From assembly GCA_002869685.1 (NCBI GenBank), contig PKUE01000161.1:56711-120710 (forward strand): a stretch of 64,000 bases of DNA, in the 5' to 3' direction. Below the pieces are notes generated by a model. That model saw only the letters and a program-made list of their open reading frames with translations. It was not told where the DNA came from and did no database searches. The stretch comes from Desulfuromonas sp. GTDB lineage: Bacteria; Desulfobacterota; Desulfuromonadia; Desulfuromonadales; Desulfuromonadaceae. This document shows, in pieces, positions 20,439-30,664 of the stretch (positions are counted from its first letter, which is position 1; each line of letters opens with the position of its first letter). The position numbers and the translations under genes are program-made.

Positions 20439-21764
20439 TTAGGGCGTCAGGATTCCCTCAATCTCACCGGAGATCTGAATGGCGTAATTGTCGGTCAGGC
20501 CGGAAACAAAATCGAAAATCTGCCGTAACCACCAGGCGTAGTTTTCCTGCGCGTGTTTGTCGACGTAGCTGTGGTCCCAGGCCAGGTCGAAACAGCGCTG
20601 TGAGATGAAGTCGAGTTCGCCATAACTGCCCCGGTCGCACAGGGACTGAACCGAGAGGACAAAAGCCTTGATAATGCGTCCGATCATTTTGTACGAACCG
20701 ATTTCATAGCCGAGCTTGGCGCGATGAGAAAAGATAATGGTATAGAGTTCGCCGATCTGTTGGAACGCGCTGCGATACGGCGTGGAAAAATCCCGTTTGA
20801 GATCGTGTTCCCGCTCACCGCTGATAATGGCGGCGTAATCCTCTTCAAAGACCCGGCAGCTTTCATTGATCAGGGCGTTGATGGCCATACCGCGAGCCTG
20901 AGCGATCGACATCTCCTGATCTTCGGCGACTCCAGCGACGCGGAAAAACAGCTCCTTGATCGGTTGCTCGGGGAAAATCCGCATGGAGACCGCGTCCTCC
21001 ATGTCGAGCATGCGGTAACAGATATCATCGGCCGCCTCGGTGAGAAAGGAGAGCGGATGACGGGCGACCGAACCATCGGCGCGGACTAAACCCATCTGTC
21101 GGGACATGGTGTCGAAGAGCTCTTTTTCGCTGGCAAAGACGTTGAACTTCTTTTTCTCTTTGGCTCGGGGGTCATCACTGGTCCACGGGTATTTGACCAT
21201 GGCGCCGAGGGAAGCATAAGTCAACCGCATGTAGCCACACTGGGCATTGTCCACTCGGGCGGCCAGCCGAAATCCCTGAGCATTGCCTTCAAACAGCAGC
21301 AGATCACTACGGGTCGCTTCATCCACCCGGTTGTTAAACACCAGGTCCTCATGTTTAGCCACCCACTCGCGAATGGTGTTTTCCCCGGCGTGACCAAAGG
21401 GGGGATTGCCGATGTCGTGAACCAGGCAGCCAACCTGGACAATTTGGGAAATATCGTCGAACAGAGCGCGGTGTTCTGGATGCTTTCTGATCAGAAAGGC
21501 CTGGATTTTCTTACCCAGCGAGCGACCGACACTCCCCACTTCGATGGAGTGAATTAATCGGTTGTGGATGTGATCGTTGGGAGCCAGCGGGTGAACCTGG
21601 GTTTTCTTGGCCAGTCGGCGAAAAGGTTCGCTGAACACGGCGCGATCATAATCGGCCTCAAAAGCACTGCGTTCTTCTGCTGCCGATGTGGTTTGTCGCT
21701 CGGGCGATTGACCAACCCGCAGGGGGCAGAGCAATTGATTCCACTGAAGTGTTTGTTTCGCCAT
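20439..21764 (-). CDS. dgt: dGTPase / deoxyguanosinetriphosphate triphosphohydrolase-like protein
   Basis: DYDRAVFSEPFRRLAKKTQVHPL, NRLIHSIEVGSVGRSLG, VHDIGNPPFGHAGENTI HD motif. Confidence 0.92.
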   Translation of the reverse strand: MAKQTLQWNQLLCPLRVGQSPERQTTSAAEERSAFEADYDRAVFSEPFRRLAKKTQVHPLAPNDHIHNRLIHSIEVGSVGRSLGKKIQAFLIRKHPEHRALFDDISQIVQVGCLVHDIGNPPFGHAGENTIREWVAKHEDLVFNNRVDEATRSDLLLFEGNAQGFRLAARVDNAQCGYMRLTYASLGAMVKYPWTSDDPRAKEKKKFNVFASEKELFDTMSRQMGLVRADGSVARHPLSFLTEAADDICYRMLDMEDAVSMRIFPEQPIKELFFRVAGVAEDQEMSIAQARGMAINALINESCRVFEEDYAAIISGEREHDLKRDFSTPYRSAFQQIGELYTIIFSHRAKLGYEIGSYKMIGRIIKAFVLSVQSLCDRGSYGELDFISQRCFDLAWDHSYVDKHAQENYAWWLRQIFDFVSGLTDNYAIQISGEIEGILTP

Positions 21765-22062
21765 CGTTCACCTGTTTGTCGGTAAGAGAGAGGATCTGTG
21801 GGATTTTTTCCTGTGCTGTCATCAGGTTCTCAGCATAGAGTTTTTTGTCTGGCCTTGTAAAGAAAACATGTTATCTCGGCAGATTGCAGCATTGGCAATA
21901 AAGTATATTAATGAGCTATTTGGTGGTTTTATAGAATTTTAAAATATTAGAAATGTGGTGCTAAAAAACACCTCTGTTAGTGTTTGTTAGGATTTGGTTA
22001 GGATTTGATTAGAAGGTGTGATCGCTTTTTTGTGTAGGGTGCAAAATCAAATGGAGGTCTGA

Positions 22063-24528
22063 ATGTTTTCTCAAATGAAGATTTCGACCAAGTTGATGCT
22101 TGGTTTTGGAACGATTGTTCTTTTCCTCGTCGTGCTTGGCGCGACAGGGATTTATCAGCTGCGTTCTGTGAATCGCGGTTATCGTGTTGACGTGATGACG
22201 GAGATGATGATTAAGGACTGTGCCCGCGAGATGGAAACCGACATTCTTCAAATTCGGCGCAGTGAGAAGGATTTTCTGGCGCGCCAGGATATGAAGTATG
22301 TTGAACGGGCTCAACGTTATCTGAGCGAGGCTCTAGACGATATTGGTGAACTAAAAGAGCTGGAAGACGATGAGCATCTGCAGGCCGAATTGGATAAAGT
22401 GGCCGGCCAAATTAATCGCTACGCTGTTCTTTTTGAACAAATCAGTCAACTGTCACAACAGCGCGGACTGGAGCCCAGTCAGGGATTGCAGGGAAGTTTT
22501 CGTCAGCAGGCGCATGACCTGTCGAGCATGATGGCGTCCTTCGATGTGGAAGAGGTGCAGTACTGGATGCTGATGCTGCGGCGGTACGAAAAAGATATGA
22601 ATATCAATGGCCGCAATATGGCAAAAAAACAACAGTATTACAGCAAGTTTAATCAGGCCATGACAAAATGTCTGGAGGGAATTGGTGACAGTACCCTTTC
22701 TGAAGAGGTGAAGCAGCAACTGACAACTCTGTTTCGGTCCTATCAGGACAGTGTGGCGAGCTGGAATGCCGGGAAAGGGGATTACCAGACCGTTCGCAGC
22801 CGGGCAGCGAAATCGGAAAGCCTTCTCGCTGACCACTATGTGAAGGATGGACGAGCTTTGCTGCTGACGCTACGCAAGGAAGAAAAAGATTATATGTTGC
22901 GTGGTGATGAAAAATATCTGGCGCGTCTGGATAAAGGGGTTGCACGCCTCGAGCATGAGCTGACGTCTGCAAACATTGATCGTGGCGCGCAGGAAAAGTC
23001 CCTTACACTGTTGAAAGATTATCAGGAAGGAATTCATCGGTTGGCGGGACTTGATAAGAACATCGCCGCTCTGATTGCCGAGATGAAAATTCAGGCCGAT
23101 GAGGTTCTGGAGTTTTCTGAAGAGTTAGCCGCCCTTACCGCGCAATCAGCAGACCGGATCAGTAGCGATATCTCGGCAAAATCAACTTCATCAATCAACT
23201 TGATGTGGACCATCGTCGGTGCCAGTGTCTTTTTGGCGTTGAGCTTTGCCTCTCTGATTGCTCGGGGAATTTCCCACCCGTTGCGCAGTGCCTTTGATGT
23301 GGTCGCTGAATATGGCAAGGGCAACACGTCCAACCGTCAGCTGAACATGGGCAAGGAGGTCAATTGTTCGGAGATCAATCGGTGCAGCAATTCAGAGTGC
23401 TCACAATATGGCAAAACCGGCCACTGCTGGGTAGATGTCGGCACTTTCGGGCCGGACGCCAGTTGCAGTAAGATTTTAGATGGCACCTATCAGAATTGTC
23501 AGGACTGTAAAGCGTATAGTGCCCGTACTGAAATGACCGAACTCGGTTCGGTGTTGGTGGGAATGGCCAACAGTTTGCAGAATCGCAGCGATCTGGCGCG
23601 GGCCATTGCCCGTGGCGATTTGACCCAGGATGTCCAGGTGGCTTCCAAGGATGATCAGTTGGGTATGGCGTTGAAAGAGATGCTCGAAGGGCTGCGCGAA
23701 ATGGTGGGTGGAATGCAGGTTGCGGGCGAGCAGATTGCCTCGGCGTCCACGCAAGTGGCGGATGCCAGTCAGGCCCTGTCGCAGGGAGCGACCGAGTCGG
23801 CCAGCTCGCTGGAACAGGTGACGGCCTCAATGAACGAAATGGCCAATCAGGTGAAAGATACCGCCGAGCATGCCAGTGCCGCCAACCAGCTTTCCGGTGA
23901 ATCAAAACTGGCCGCGGAAAAAGGCGATGAGCGGATGGGCGAGATGGTTCAAGCCATGAATGACATCAACAAGGCGGGACAGGATATCTCGCGGATTATT
24001 AAAGTTATCGATGAGATCGCGTTCCAGACCAATCTGCTGGCCTTGAATGCTGCGGTAGAGGCAGCCCGTGCCGGTCAGCACGGAAAAGGGTTTGCTGTTG
24101 TGGCTGAAGAGGTGCGCAACCTGGCTGCGCGCAGTGCCAAAGCGGCTGAGGAAACGGCAGAATTGATCGAGAGTTCTGTCGCCTTAACGGGGCGTGGGGC
24201 CGTCATTGCCGAACAGACCGCCGAAGCCTTACAGGAAATTATGGCGGGCAACAGTAAAATAGCTGACTTGCTCAAGGATATGGCCATAGCCTCCAATGAA
24301 CAGGCTCAGGGGATCAGTCAGGTCACCATCGGATTGACGCAGATTGATCAGGTGACGCAACAGAATACCGCCAGTGCCGAGGAGAGTGCGGCAGCGGCAG
24401 AACAGTTGTCCAGCCAGGCTATGCAGCTACGTGAAATGTTGAAGAAGTTCAAAGTTGCAGAAGGCGCGAATGTCAGTGCTCCAGTCCGGGGTGAAGTGAG
24501 AGCGGAAACCTTTCTGACCTACGAGTGA
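22063..24528 (+). CDS. methyl-accepting chemotaxis protein with long helical periplasmic domain and Cys-rich (two-CW-like) insert
   Basis: [45 protein letters not shown] signalling hairpin; two TMs; three R[RK]xEKD motifs; [23 protein letters not shown]. Confidence 0.95.
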   Translation: MFSQMKISTKLMLGFGTIVLFLVVLGATGIYQLRSVNRGYRVDVMTEMMIKDCAREMETDILQIRRSEKDFLARQDMKYVERAQRYLSEALDDIGELKELEDDEHLQAELDKVAGQINRYAVLFEQISQLSQQRGLEPSQGLQGSFRQQAHDLSSMMASFDVEEVQYWMLMLRRYEKDMNINGRNMAKKQQYYSKFNQAMTKCLEGIGDSTLSEEVKQQLTTLFRSYQDSVASWNAGKGDYQTVRSRAAKSESLLADHYVKDGRALLLTLRKEEKDYMLRGDEKYLARLDKGVARLEHELTSANIDRGAQEKSLTLLKDYQEGIHRLAGLDKNIAALIAEMKIQADEVLEFSEELAALTAQSADRISSDISAKSTSSINLMWTIVGASVFLALSFASLIARGISHPLRSAFDVVAEYGKGNTSNRQLNMGKEVNCSEINRCSNSECSQYGKTGHCWVDVGTFGPDASCSKILDGTYQNCQDCKAYSARTEMTELGSVLVGMANSLQNRSDLARAIARGDLTQDVQVASKDDQLGMALKEMLEGLREMVGGMQVAGEQIASASTQVADASQALSQGATESASSLEQVTASMNEMANQVKDTAEHASAANQLSGESKLAAEKGDERMGEMVQAMNDINKAGQDISRIIKVIDEIAFQTNLLALNAAVEAARAGQHGKGFAVVAEEVRNLAARSAKAAEETAELIESSVALTGRGAVIAEQTAEALQEIMAGNSKIADLLKDMAIASNEQAQGISQVTIGLTQIDQVTQQNTASAEESAAAAEQLSSQAMQLREMLKKFKVAEGANVSAPVRGEVRAETFLTYE

Positions 24529-24550
24529 TCTCCCCGCCTTAACATCTTTG

Positions 24551-24580
24551 GCCCGCTGGCGTAAAAGGCAGCGGGCCGTT
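24551..24580 (+). terminator. probable terminator downstream of the MCP gene
   Basis: gcccgctg gcgtaaaagg cagcgggc then cgtttcattt. Confidence 0.6.
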
Positions 24581-25354
24581 TCATTTCATGCCTGATCCAT
24601 GTTGGACGAGCCAGGAAAAGGCGTCGTCAAGACGGCTCACCACGAAGGTGCGATTGGTCGATGTGATGGCGTCCCCTTGTGCCCATAGGGCGTGCCAGCG
24701 ATCGCTTTGCTCTTCGTCGATGACAAAAACGGACCAGCCGTTGCCGATCTGTTCTTCATGCATGTGGTGGAAATGGCGAATCTGTGCCACATCGTTTGGG
24801 CTGGTGGCGGAAAAATCGAGGTGACGATGATCAAAAATCACATGATGACCCTTATGCCACTGAGGATGCGAGAGCAGGGCATTCCCAGCGTCACACATGC
24901 CGGCGCCGGTTAATGGGCCAGAGCAGGTTACAACGAAGCACGCCGGGGTGGCTTGCCACTGGAGGGAGAAGCTGAAAGGGGGCGGGGTGACGGGAGGTTG
25001 CGGCACCATCCAGCCGAACAGCAGAAATTCTGCAATTGTTCGGACTTTTTGCCAGAGCGTCAGAGGGAAGGCGTTTGCCGCGTCGCGCACCGGATACTGG
25101 CGCTGCAGAAAGTCGGTGAGCACGTGTTGGGCCCGCTGGAATTCTGAGGCGGGGACGAAAACCGTTTTGCGGTTGAAGTGAGCGATCTGCGGGCCGATAT
25201 AGAGGGAACCGAAATGATCGTTGCTGGTCTGGCTGGGGATCTCTTCGGCGGCGAGACGACTGACCAGAATCATCAGTTCCACATCACTCTCAGGGGAGTA
25301 AAGCGGTTGGAACGGGTCATGGTCGGTGGCGTCATGATCGTGATTATTGATCAT
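24581..25354 (-). CDS. hypothetical protein: N-terminal DUF2007-like signal-transducing segment plus C-terminal SpoIIAA/STAS-like segment
   Basis: YSPESDVELMILVSRLAAEEIPSQTSNDHFGSLYIG...KTVFVPASEFQRAQHVLTDF; C-terminal alternating beta/alpha pattern; start chosen at Met8 of the ORF. Confidence 0.55.
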   Translation of the reverse strand: MINNHDHDATDHDPFQPLYSPESDVELMILVSRLAAEEIPSQTSNDHFGSLYIGPQIAHFNRKTVFVPASEFQRAQHVLTDFLQRQYPVRDAANAFPLTLWQKVRTIAEFLLFGWMVPQPPVTPPPFSFSLQWQATPACFVVTCSGPLTGAGMCDAGNALLSHPQWHKGHHVIFDHRHLDFSATSPNDVAQIRHFHHMHEEQIGNGWSVFVIDEEQSDRWHALWAQGDAITSTNRTFVVSRLDDAFSWLVQHGSGMK

Positions 25355-25943
25355 GGCAGCGGGCCAGTTCACCATGGCGCGGGCAGCTGATCAGATGGTC
25401 GTTGACCATGCCGACTGATTGCATCAGCGCATAGCAGATGGTTGGTCCGACAAAGTTAAATCCACGTTTCTTCAATGCACGGCTCATCGCGCGGGATTGT
25501 TCGGTCTGAGCGGGGACATCTGCCAGATTTTGCCAGTGATTGACAATGGGGTGGTGATCGACAAACTGCCACAGAAAGGAGTCAAAGCTGCCCGTTTCGT
25601 CAAGAATGTCGACAATTCCGCGGGCATTTTTAATTGTCGATTCGATCTTCAGGCGGTTGCGGACAATGCCGCTATCGGCCATCAACCGGGCAATATCGTG
25701 TTCGTCATAACCCGCCACAGTTGCAATATCAAACTGATCAAAAGCCTGCCGGTAATTAGCGCGCTTTTTCAGAATGGTCAGCCAGCTCAGTCCGGCCTGG
25801 GCGCCTTCCAGTGTGAGCATTTCAAACAGCGCCTGATCGCCATGCAGCGGAACACCCCACTGGGTGTCGTGATAATGGATATAGTCAGCATCCCCCAGAC
25901 ACCAGGAACAGCGAGATTGTTCTGACGATTCGGGTATGGGCAT
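25344..25943 (-). CDS. tag: DNA-3-methyladenine glycosylase I
   Basis: RCSWCLGDADYIHYHDTQWGVPLHGDQALFEMLTLEGAQAGLSWLTILKKR; NFVGPTICYALMQSVGMVNDHL. Confidence 0.95.
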   Translation of the reverse strand: MPIPESSEQSRCSWCLGDADYIHYHDTQWGVPLHGDQALFEMLTLEGAQAGLSWLTILKKRANYRQAFDQFDIATVAGYDEHDIARLMADSGIVRNRLKIESTIKNARGIVDILDETGSFDSFLWQFVDHHPIVNHWQNLADVPAQTEQSRAMSRALKKRGFNFVGPTICYALMQSVGMVNDHLISCPRHGELARCHDQ

Positions 25944-25963
25944 GGTGATCTCCTGAGTGGCGG

Positions 25964-26362
25964 TTAGCCGAAAAAAACACTGAACGCGTCATCCTGCACT
26001 TCTTTGACCAGTGCATCGAGGACACGATCGCGGTGATGGGTTTCGTAGGGGACCCATTGCAGATTGGCGCGCTGCCAGTACAACGACCACACCCGCACGT
26101 CGGAGTGATAGCGAAAGCGGGCCAGAGCCGTTTCCGTAAAAATGTTCGGGTCTTTCCAGTGAGGACGAATCTCCACGATAACAATATCATTGCCGGTGAC
26201 CTGATAATCGTAGCGCAATTTGTCGTTCAGAGCTTGCGGGCTTTTCTGCCGGCACAATCCACCAACGACTTTGTCGATCCGTTTTAGTTCAAATTCCGAA
26301 AACCCCATAACATCCCTTTGGGTGGTGTGGCGGTTATTTCCCGCCAGCGCTGATTCAGACAT
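25964..26362 (-). CDS. DUF3024-like protein
   Basis: LRYDYQVTGNDIVIVEIRPHWKDPN...ARFRYHSDVRVWSLYWQRANLQWVPYE. Confidence 0.7.
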   Translation of the reverse strand: MSESALAGNNRHTTQRDVMGFSEFELKRIDKVVGGLCRQKSPQALNDKLRYDYQVTGNDIVIVEIRPHWKDPNIFTETALARFRYHSDVRVWSLYWQRANLQWVPYETHHRDRVLDALVKEVQDDAFSVFFG

Positions 26363-26452
26363 TATAATGAACCCCTTTTTTACTGTATTCTTGCTATGGT
26401 CGTCAATGTCCTGTCAAACAGGACTGATAAATAAACGATGAGGAACGGCCCG

Positions 26453-27925
26453 ATGACGATACGATTGGACAATATTGGCGTACGGATAAAAAAGAGCTGG
26501 TGCCTGCGCGGTGTGACCTGGGATCTTGAGCCGGGTCAACAATGGGCCGTGGTTGGTGGCAACGGTTCTGGCAAAAGTGCTTTGGGGCAACTGTTGTGCG
26601 GGACGTTGCTCGCCGCTGAAGGGACGCACCGGCTGGTGTCACCGGCGGCGCTGGTCAGTTTTGAAGCACTGGGTGATGTGTTGCAGCACGAACGGGACCA
26701 GGACGATTCCGATTTTCTCGACCGGATCGACCATGGCACGCCGGTTCTTCAATTTGTTGGGCCAGACGATGCCGCCGATCGGGACTTTCTTGGCTGGGTC
26801 ACCCGGCTGGGATGCCATGATCTGCTTGAACGCGGCCTGCGGTTTTTATCCACCGGAGAGATGCGCAAGGTGATGATTTTGCGTGCCCTGGTTTCCCGGC
26901 CTCGTCTGCTGGTGCTTGATGAGCCGTTTGACGGACTTGATGTTGAGGCACGCGGGGCGTTACGCCAAGTGGTGGCGGCAATTATGGCGCAAGGGGTTCA
27001 GGTCGTTTTGTTGCTCAACCGTTTCAGCGATCTGTTACCAGAAGTCACTCATCTGGCGTATCTTCATGCCGGGGAACTGGTGGCTCAGGGCACCCGCGAG
27101 ATGATGGTTGGTCACGAGGCGCTGCAACGTCTCCATGCGTTTCACGCCGAGGATTCTCCCAGCCTGCCAGATCGTCCGGTGGTGCAACCACCATTAGCGA
27201 TTGCTGCTGATGCGCCGCTGATCGCCATGAAGGATGTCAATGTGCGCTATGGTGAAAAAATGATTCTTAATGGCTTTAATTGGCGGGTCGCCCAAGGGGA
27301 ACACTGGAAGATTTCCGGTCCCAATGGCGCGGGGAAATCAACCTTACTCAGTTTGATTACTGGTGATAATCCTCAGGCGTATGCCAATAATATCAGTCTG
27401 TTCGGTTACAAGAAAGGCAGCGGTGAGAGTGTCTGGCAAATTAAACAGCATCTGGGGGTGGTGTCGGCCTTGTTTCATCAGGAATACCGGGTGCGGGTGA
27501 CCGCTAAAGTCGCGGTGATTTCCGGACTGTTCGATTCGGTTGGCGTGTACCGTTCCTATACGCCACAACAGGAGCAGGTTGCGTTGCAGTGGCTACGTCT
27601 GTTGAAGATGGAGGCGGTGGCGGAACGTCCGTTTTCTCGGTTGTCCTATGGCGAGCAGCGGCTGGTGCTGTTGGCGCGGGCATTGATCAAACAACCCCGT
27701 GTGCTGATTCTCGATGAGCCTTGTCAGGGGTTGGACAGTTTACATCGCCAGATGGTGCTGGCGTTAATTGATTATCTTGGACGGCAGGGCCACTGCCAGA
27801 TCCTTTATGTGACTCATCATGCGGAAGATCGCATCCCTTGCATTCAGCATCATCTCCAGCTGGTTGCTGCTGATGGGGGCGGTTTTACCGCCTGCATTGA
27901 TGGTGTGGTTGAACGGGGTGTCTGA
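26453..27925 (+). CDS. ABC transporter ATP-binding protein with two fused NBDs (ModF-like)
   Basis: Two Walker A motifs GGNGSGKSALGQLL and GPNGAGKSTLLSLI; LVLDEPFDGLD and LILDEPCQGLD. Confidence 0.88.
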   Translation: MTIRLDNIGVRIKKSWCLRGVTWDLEPGQQWAVVGGNGSGKSALGQLLCGTLLAAEGTHRLVSPAALVSFEALGDVLQHERDQDDSDFLDRIDHGTPVLQFVGPDDAADRDFLGWVTRLGCHDLLERGLRFLSTGEMRKVMILRALVSRPRLLVLDEPFDGLDVEARGALRQVVAAIMAQGVQVVLLLNRFSDLLPEVTHLAYLHAGELVAQGTREMMVGHEALQRLHAFHAEDSPSLPDRPVVQPPLAIAADAPLIAMKDVNVRYGEKMILNGFNWRVAQGEHWKISGPNGAGKSTLLSLITGDNPQAYANNISLFGYKKGSGESVWQIKQHLGVVSALFHQEYRVRVTAKVAVISGLFDSVGVYRSYTPQQEQVALQWLRLLKMEAVAERPFSRLSYGEQRLVLLARALIKQPRVLILDEPCQGLDSLHRQMVLALIDYLGRQGHCQILYVTHHAEDRIPCIQHHLQLVAADGGGFTACIDGVVERGV

Positions 27926-30664
27926 TCAGTTTTTTTTGTGTTGATTGAGAAACTGTTGCTCAAAGGTCTCGGCGTCCTGTGGCCGGCCAAACAGATACCC
28001 CTGAACCTGCTGGCAGTGATTTTCTGCCAGAAATGCGCTTTGACTGTCCGTTTCCACCCCTTCGGCAATGACCTTCATGCGCAGGTTTTTTGCCAGAGTG
28101 ATGATGGAAGCCGCAATGGCCATGTCATCGCTGTCGTGCGGAATGTCTTTAACAAAAGACCGGTCAATTTTGAGGTATTTGGCCGGGAAATTTTTCACAT
28201 AGCTCAACGACGAGTAGCCGGTGCCGAAATCATCAATGGCGATGGCAATCCCCAGATCCGTCAGTTCTTTCATGGTTTGAATGGCGACATTGGTATCTGT
28301 CATGACGGCATTTTCCGTAATTTCCAGGGTCAGCAGGCGGGGCGGGAATCCTGTTTTGTCCAGAATGCGTTTGACGCGACCAACCAGATCCTTGTCCTTG
28401 TTGAACTGAACCGACGACAGATTGACGGAAATTTTGATGTCACGATGTCCTTGCTGACGCCATTGATTGGCCTGAGTGCAGGCGGTTTTCAACACCCAGT
28501 TGTCAATCTGCTGGATCAGGCCGCACTCTTCGGCCACCGGTATAAATTCGTTGGGGGGCGTCAGGGATCCATCTTCATGCTGCCAGCGAATCAAGGCTTC
28601 CGCACCGACTACCTGGCGGGAGGTCAGATCGACCTGAGGCTGGAAATAGAGGACAAATTCGTTATGACACAGTGCGTTGTTGAGTCTTGATTCCAACTCA
28701 ATCCGCTTCATGATGGTTTCCTGCATTGCCGAGGTGAACAGCTGATAGCCGTTTTTACCCGTGTCCTTAACGCGGTACATGGCGATATCCGCGTTTTTAA
28801 TCAGGTCTTCCGGTGTGTCCGCATCGTCGGGATAAATGGTGACACCCATGCTGACATTGATGGAATATTCCCGACCTGACAAGGTGTGGGGCAATTCCAG
28901 ATGTTTAAGGATCCGCCGGCACAGAACGGTGATGTCGCGGGCCTCGTCGATTTCCGGCATTAGAATGATAAATTCATCACCGCCGATGCGGGCGGTGGTG
29001 TCTTCCTGGCGGGTACAGTCGACCAGCCGTTTGGAGATCTGTTGCAACAATTTATCGCCATAATGATGGCCGAGGGTGTCGTTGATGTTTTTGAAGTTAT
29101 CAATGTCAAGATAGATAACGGCCAGTCTCGTCCGGTGCTGATGGGCATGGGCGACCGCCACATTGAGCCGGTCACGAAACAGTTTGCGATTGGGCAGGCC
29201 GGTTAAGGCATCGTGGTAGGCCTGATGCTGCAGTTGCTCTTCACTGCGTTTGATCTCCGAGATGTCGTGAAAGATGGCGACATAGTACGTCGGCTCTCCG
29301 GACGAGTTGTTACAGCGCGAGATTGAGACGTTGAGCGGATAGACTTCGCCGTTTTTGCGCCGGTTCCAGACTTCTCCCTCCCATTGACCGGCATCGGTAA
29401 TTGCTTCCAACATGCCACGATAAAAATCGATATCATGATGGTTTGATTTGAAGATGCGCGGGTTTTCACCAATCAGCTCGTCCCGTGTGTAGCCTGACAT
29501 GGTTTCACAGGCGGGATTCACCTGCTCGATATTGCCTTCAAGGTCTGTAATAACAATCCCTTCGGCGGCGTTGTCGAAAACGCTGGAGGATAGCAGTACC
29601 TGCCGTTCCGATTCTTTGCGCTTATGGTCCAGGTCACGGATTGATTCACCGAGAATGTTGAATTCCGAAACCAGAGTGGCGTTAAACTGCGCGGGTTCCG
29701 GGCTGCGGAATGCCGCTTCGGTAAGATGGAGAATCGTATTCAAAGACCGTTTGGTCAGGTAGCGGAACGTGTAGATTACGCCGCCGGCTGAGATGAGCGT
29801 GGCCAGGAACACATAGATGATGCGCTGCATGATGGAATGGTTCAGCTGGGTTAACAACTCATCCGACATGGCTTGTCGCAGCATCAGGGCGGTTGGGACA
29901 CCGATAATCTTCAACGGGGTGTTGACGTAGAATGAACCGTCCTTCTGGTAGGGGATGCCAGCTGACATGGATACCGGCTTTAGCGGATGCTTCTGAGCGC
30001 TGGCCGGGGCATTGCTGAGCAGATAGCGTTGACTCCAGAGCAGGCTGAGATGTTGGGCGGTTGTTTTGTCCACCATCTCCTGCAGCAGCGGCAGGTTATC
30101 GTTGATTACCATGGCGGCGGTCAGTGTGCCGGCCACTTTGCCCGAACCGGCGGATGTGATCGGTTGGCGACGAATGAGATAGACCGCGTCGTCGTCTGCT
30201 GACTGAATAACTGCTCCGTCGCTCGATTGATTGCCACGTGTGGAGTAAAGAGCTTCCGCAGCAAAGAATGGTGAGCTGACGTCGAGGACCGTACCGTCAT
30301 TCAGTTGCAAAAACAGGATGTCCAGCGAACCACTGGAAGCACGATTGTAGAGCGCTTTCAGCCGCTCTTGCATAACCAGCGCAGTTGTCGGGGTTGTTTC
30401 ATCCCGGTAAAAATCGCTGATCAACGCCCCGGCATTCTTCAGGGTTGACTCAAGCGTGTCGAGATGTTTTTCCACAATGGCTTCGACAATGCGTTGATTG
30501 TGCAGCGCGCTTTTGCGGATTTCGAGCATGACGGTCTTGCGGTTGTCCAGATAGCTGTAAGCGGAGAGAAGGACAATAAACATCACCGCAAACAGAAAGG
30601 CGATAAAGACCAGATAAGTCGTCAGGCGGAGAGGCCGTGGGCGCAAAAGATGAAATAAATTCAT
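27926..30664 (-). CDS. membrane-anchored PAS-GGDEF-EAL protein with periplasmic sensor domain
   Basis: RIGGDEFIILMPE; GAEALIRWQHEDGS; DDFGTGYSSLSYVKNFPAKYLKIDRSFV; flanking TMs. Confidence 0.95.
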   Translation of the reverse strand: MNLFHLLRPRPLRLTTYLVFIAFLFAVMFIVLLSAYSYLDNRKTVMLEIRKSALHNQRIVEAIVEKHLDTLESTLKNAGALISDFYRDETTPTTALVMQERLKALYNRASSGSLDILFLQLNDGTVLDVSSPFFAAEALYSTRGNQSSDGAVIQSADDDAVYLIRRQPITSAGSGKVAGTLTAAMVINDNLPLLQEMVDKTTAQHLSLLWSQRYLLSNAPASAQKHPLKPVSMSAGIPYQKDGSFYVNTPLKIIGVPTALMLRQAMSDELLTQLNHSIMQRIIYVFLATLISAGGVIYTFRYLTKRSLNTILHLTEAAFRSPEPAQFNATLVSEFNILGESIRDLDHKRKESERQVLLSSSVFDNAAEGIVITDLEGNIEQVNPACETMSGYTRDELIGENPRIFKSNHHDIDFYRGMLEAITDAGQWEGEVWNRRKNGEVYPLNVSISRCNNSSGEPTYYVAIFHDISEIKRSEEQLQHQAYHDALTGLPNRKLFRDRLNVAVAHAHQHRTRLAVIYLDIDNFKNINDTLGHHYGDKLLQQISKRLVDCTRQEDTTARIGGDEFIILMPEIDEARDITVLCRRILKHLELPHTLSGREYSINVSMGVTIYPDDADTPEDLIKNADIAMYRVKDTGKNGYQLFTSAMQETIMKRIELESRLNNALCHNEFVLYFQPQVDLTSRQVVGAEALIRWQHEDGSLTPPNEFIPVAEECGLIQQIDNWVLKTACTQANQWRQQGHRDIKISVNLSSVQFNKDKDLVGRVKRILDKTGFPPRLLTLEITENAVMTDTNVAIQTMKELTDLGIAIAIDDFGTGYSSLSYVKNFPAKYLKIDRSFVKDIPHDSDDMAIAASIITLAKNLRMKVIAEGVETDSQSAFLAENHCQQVQGYLFGRPQDAETFEQQFLNQHKKN

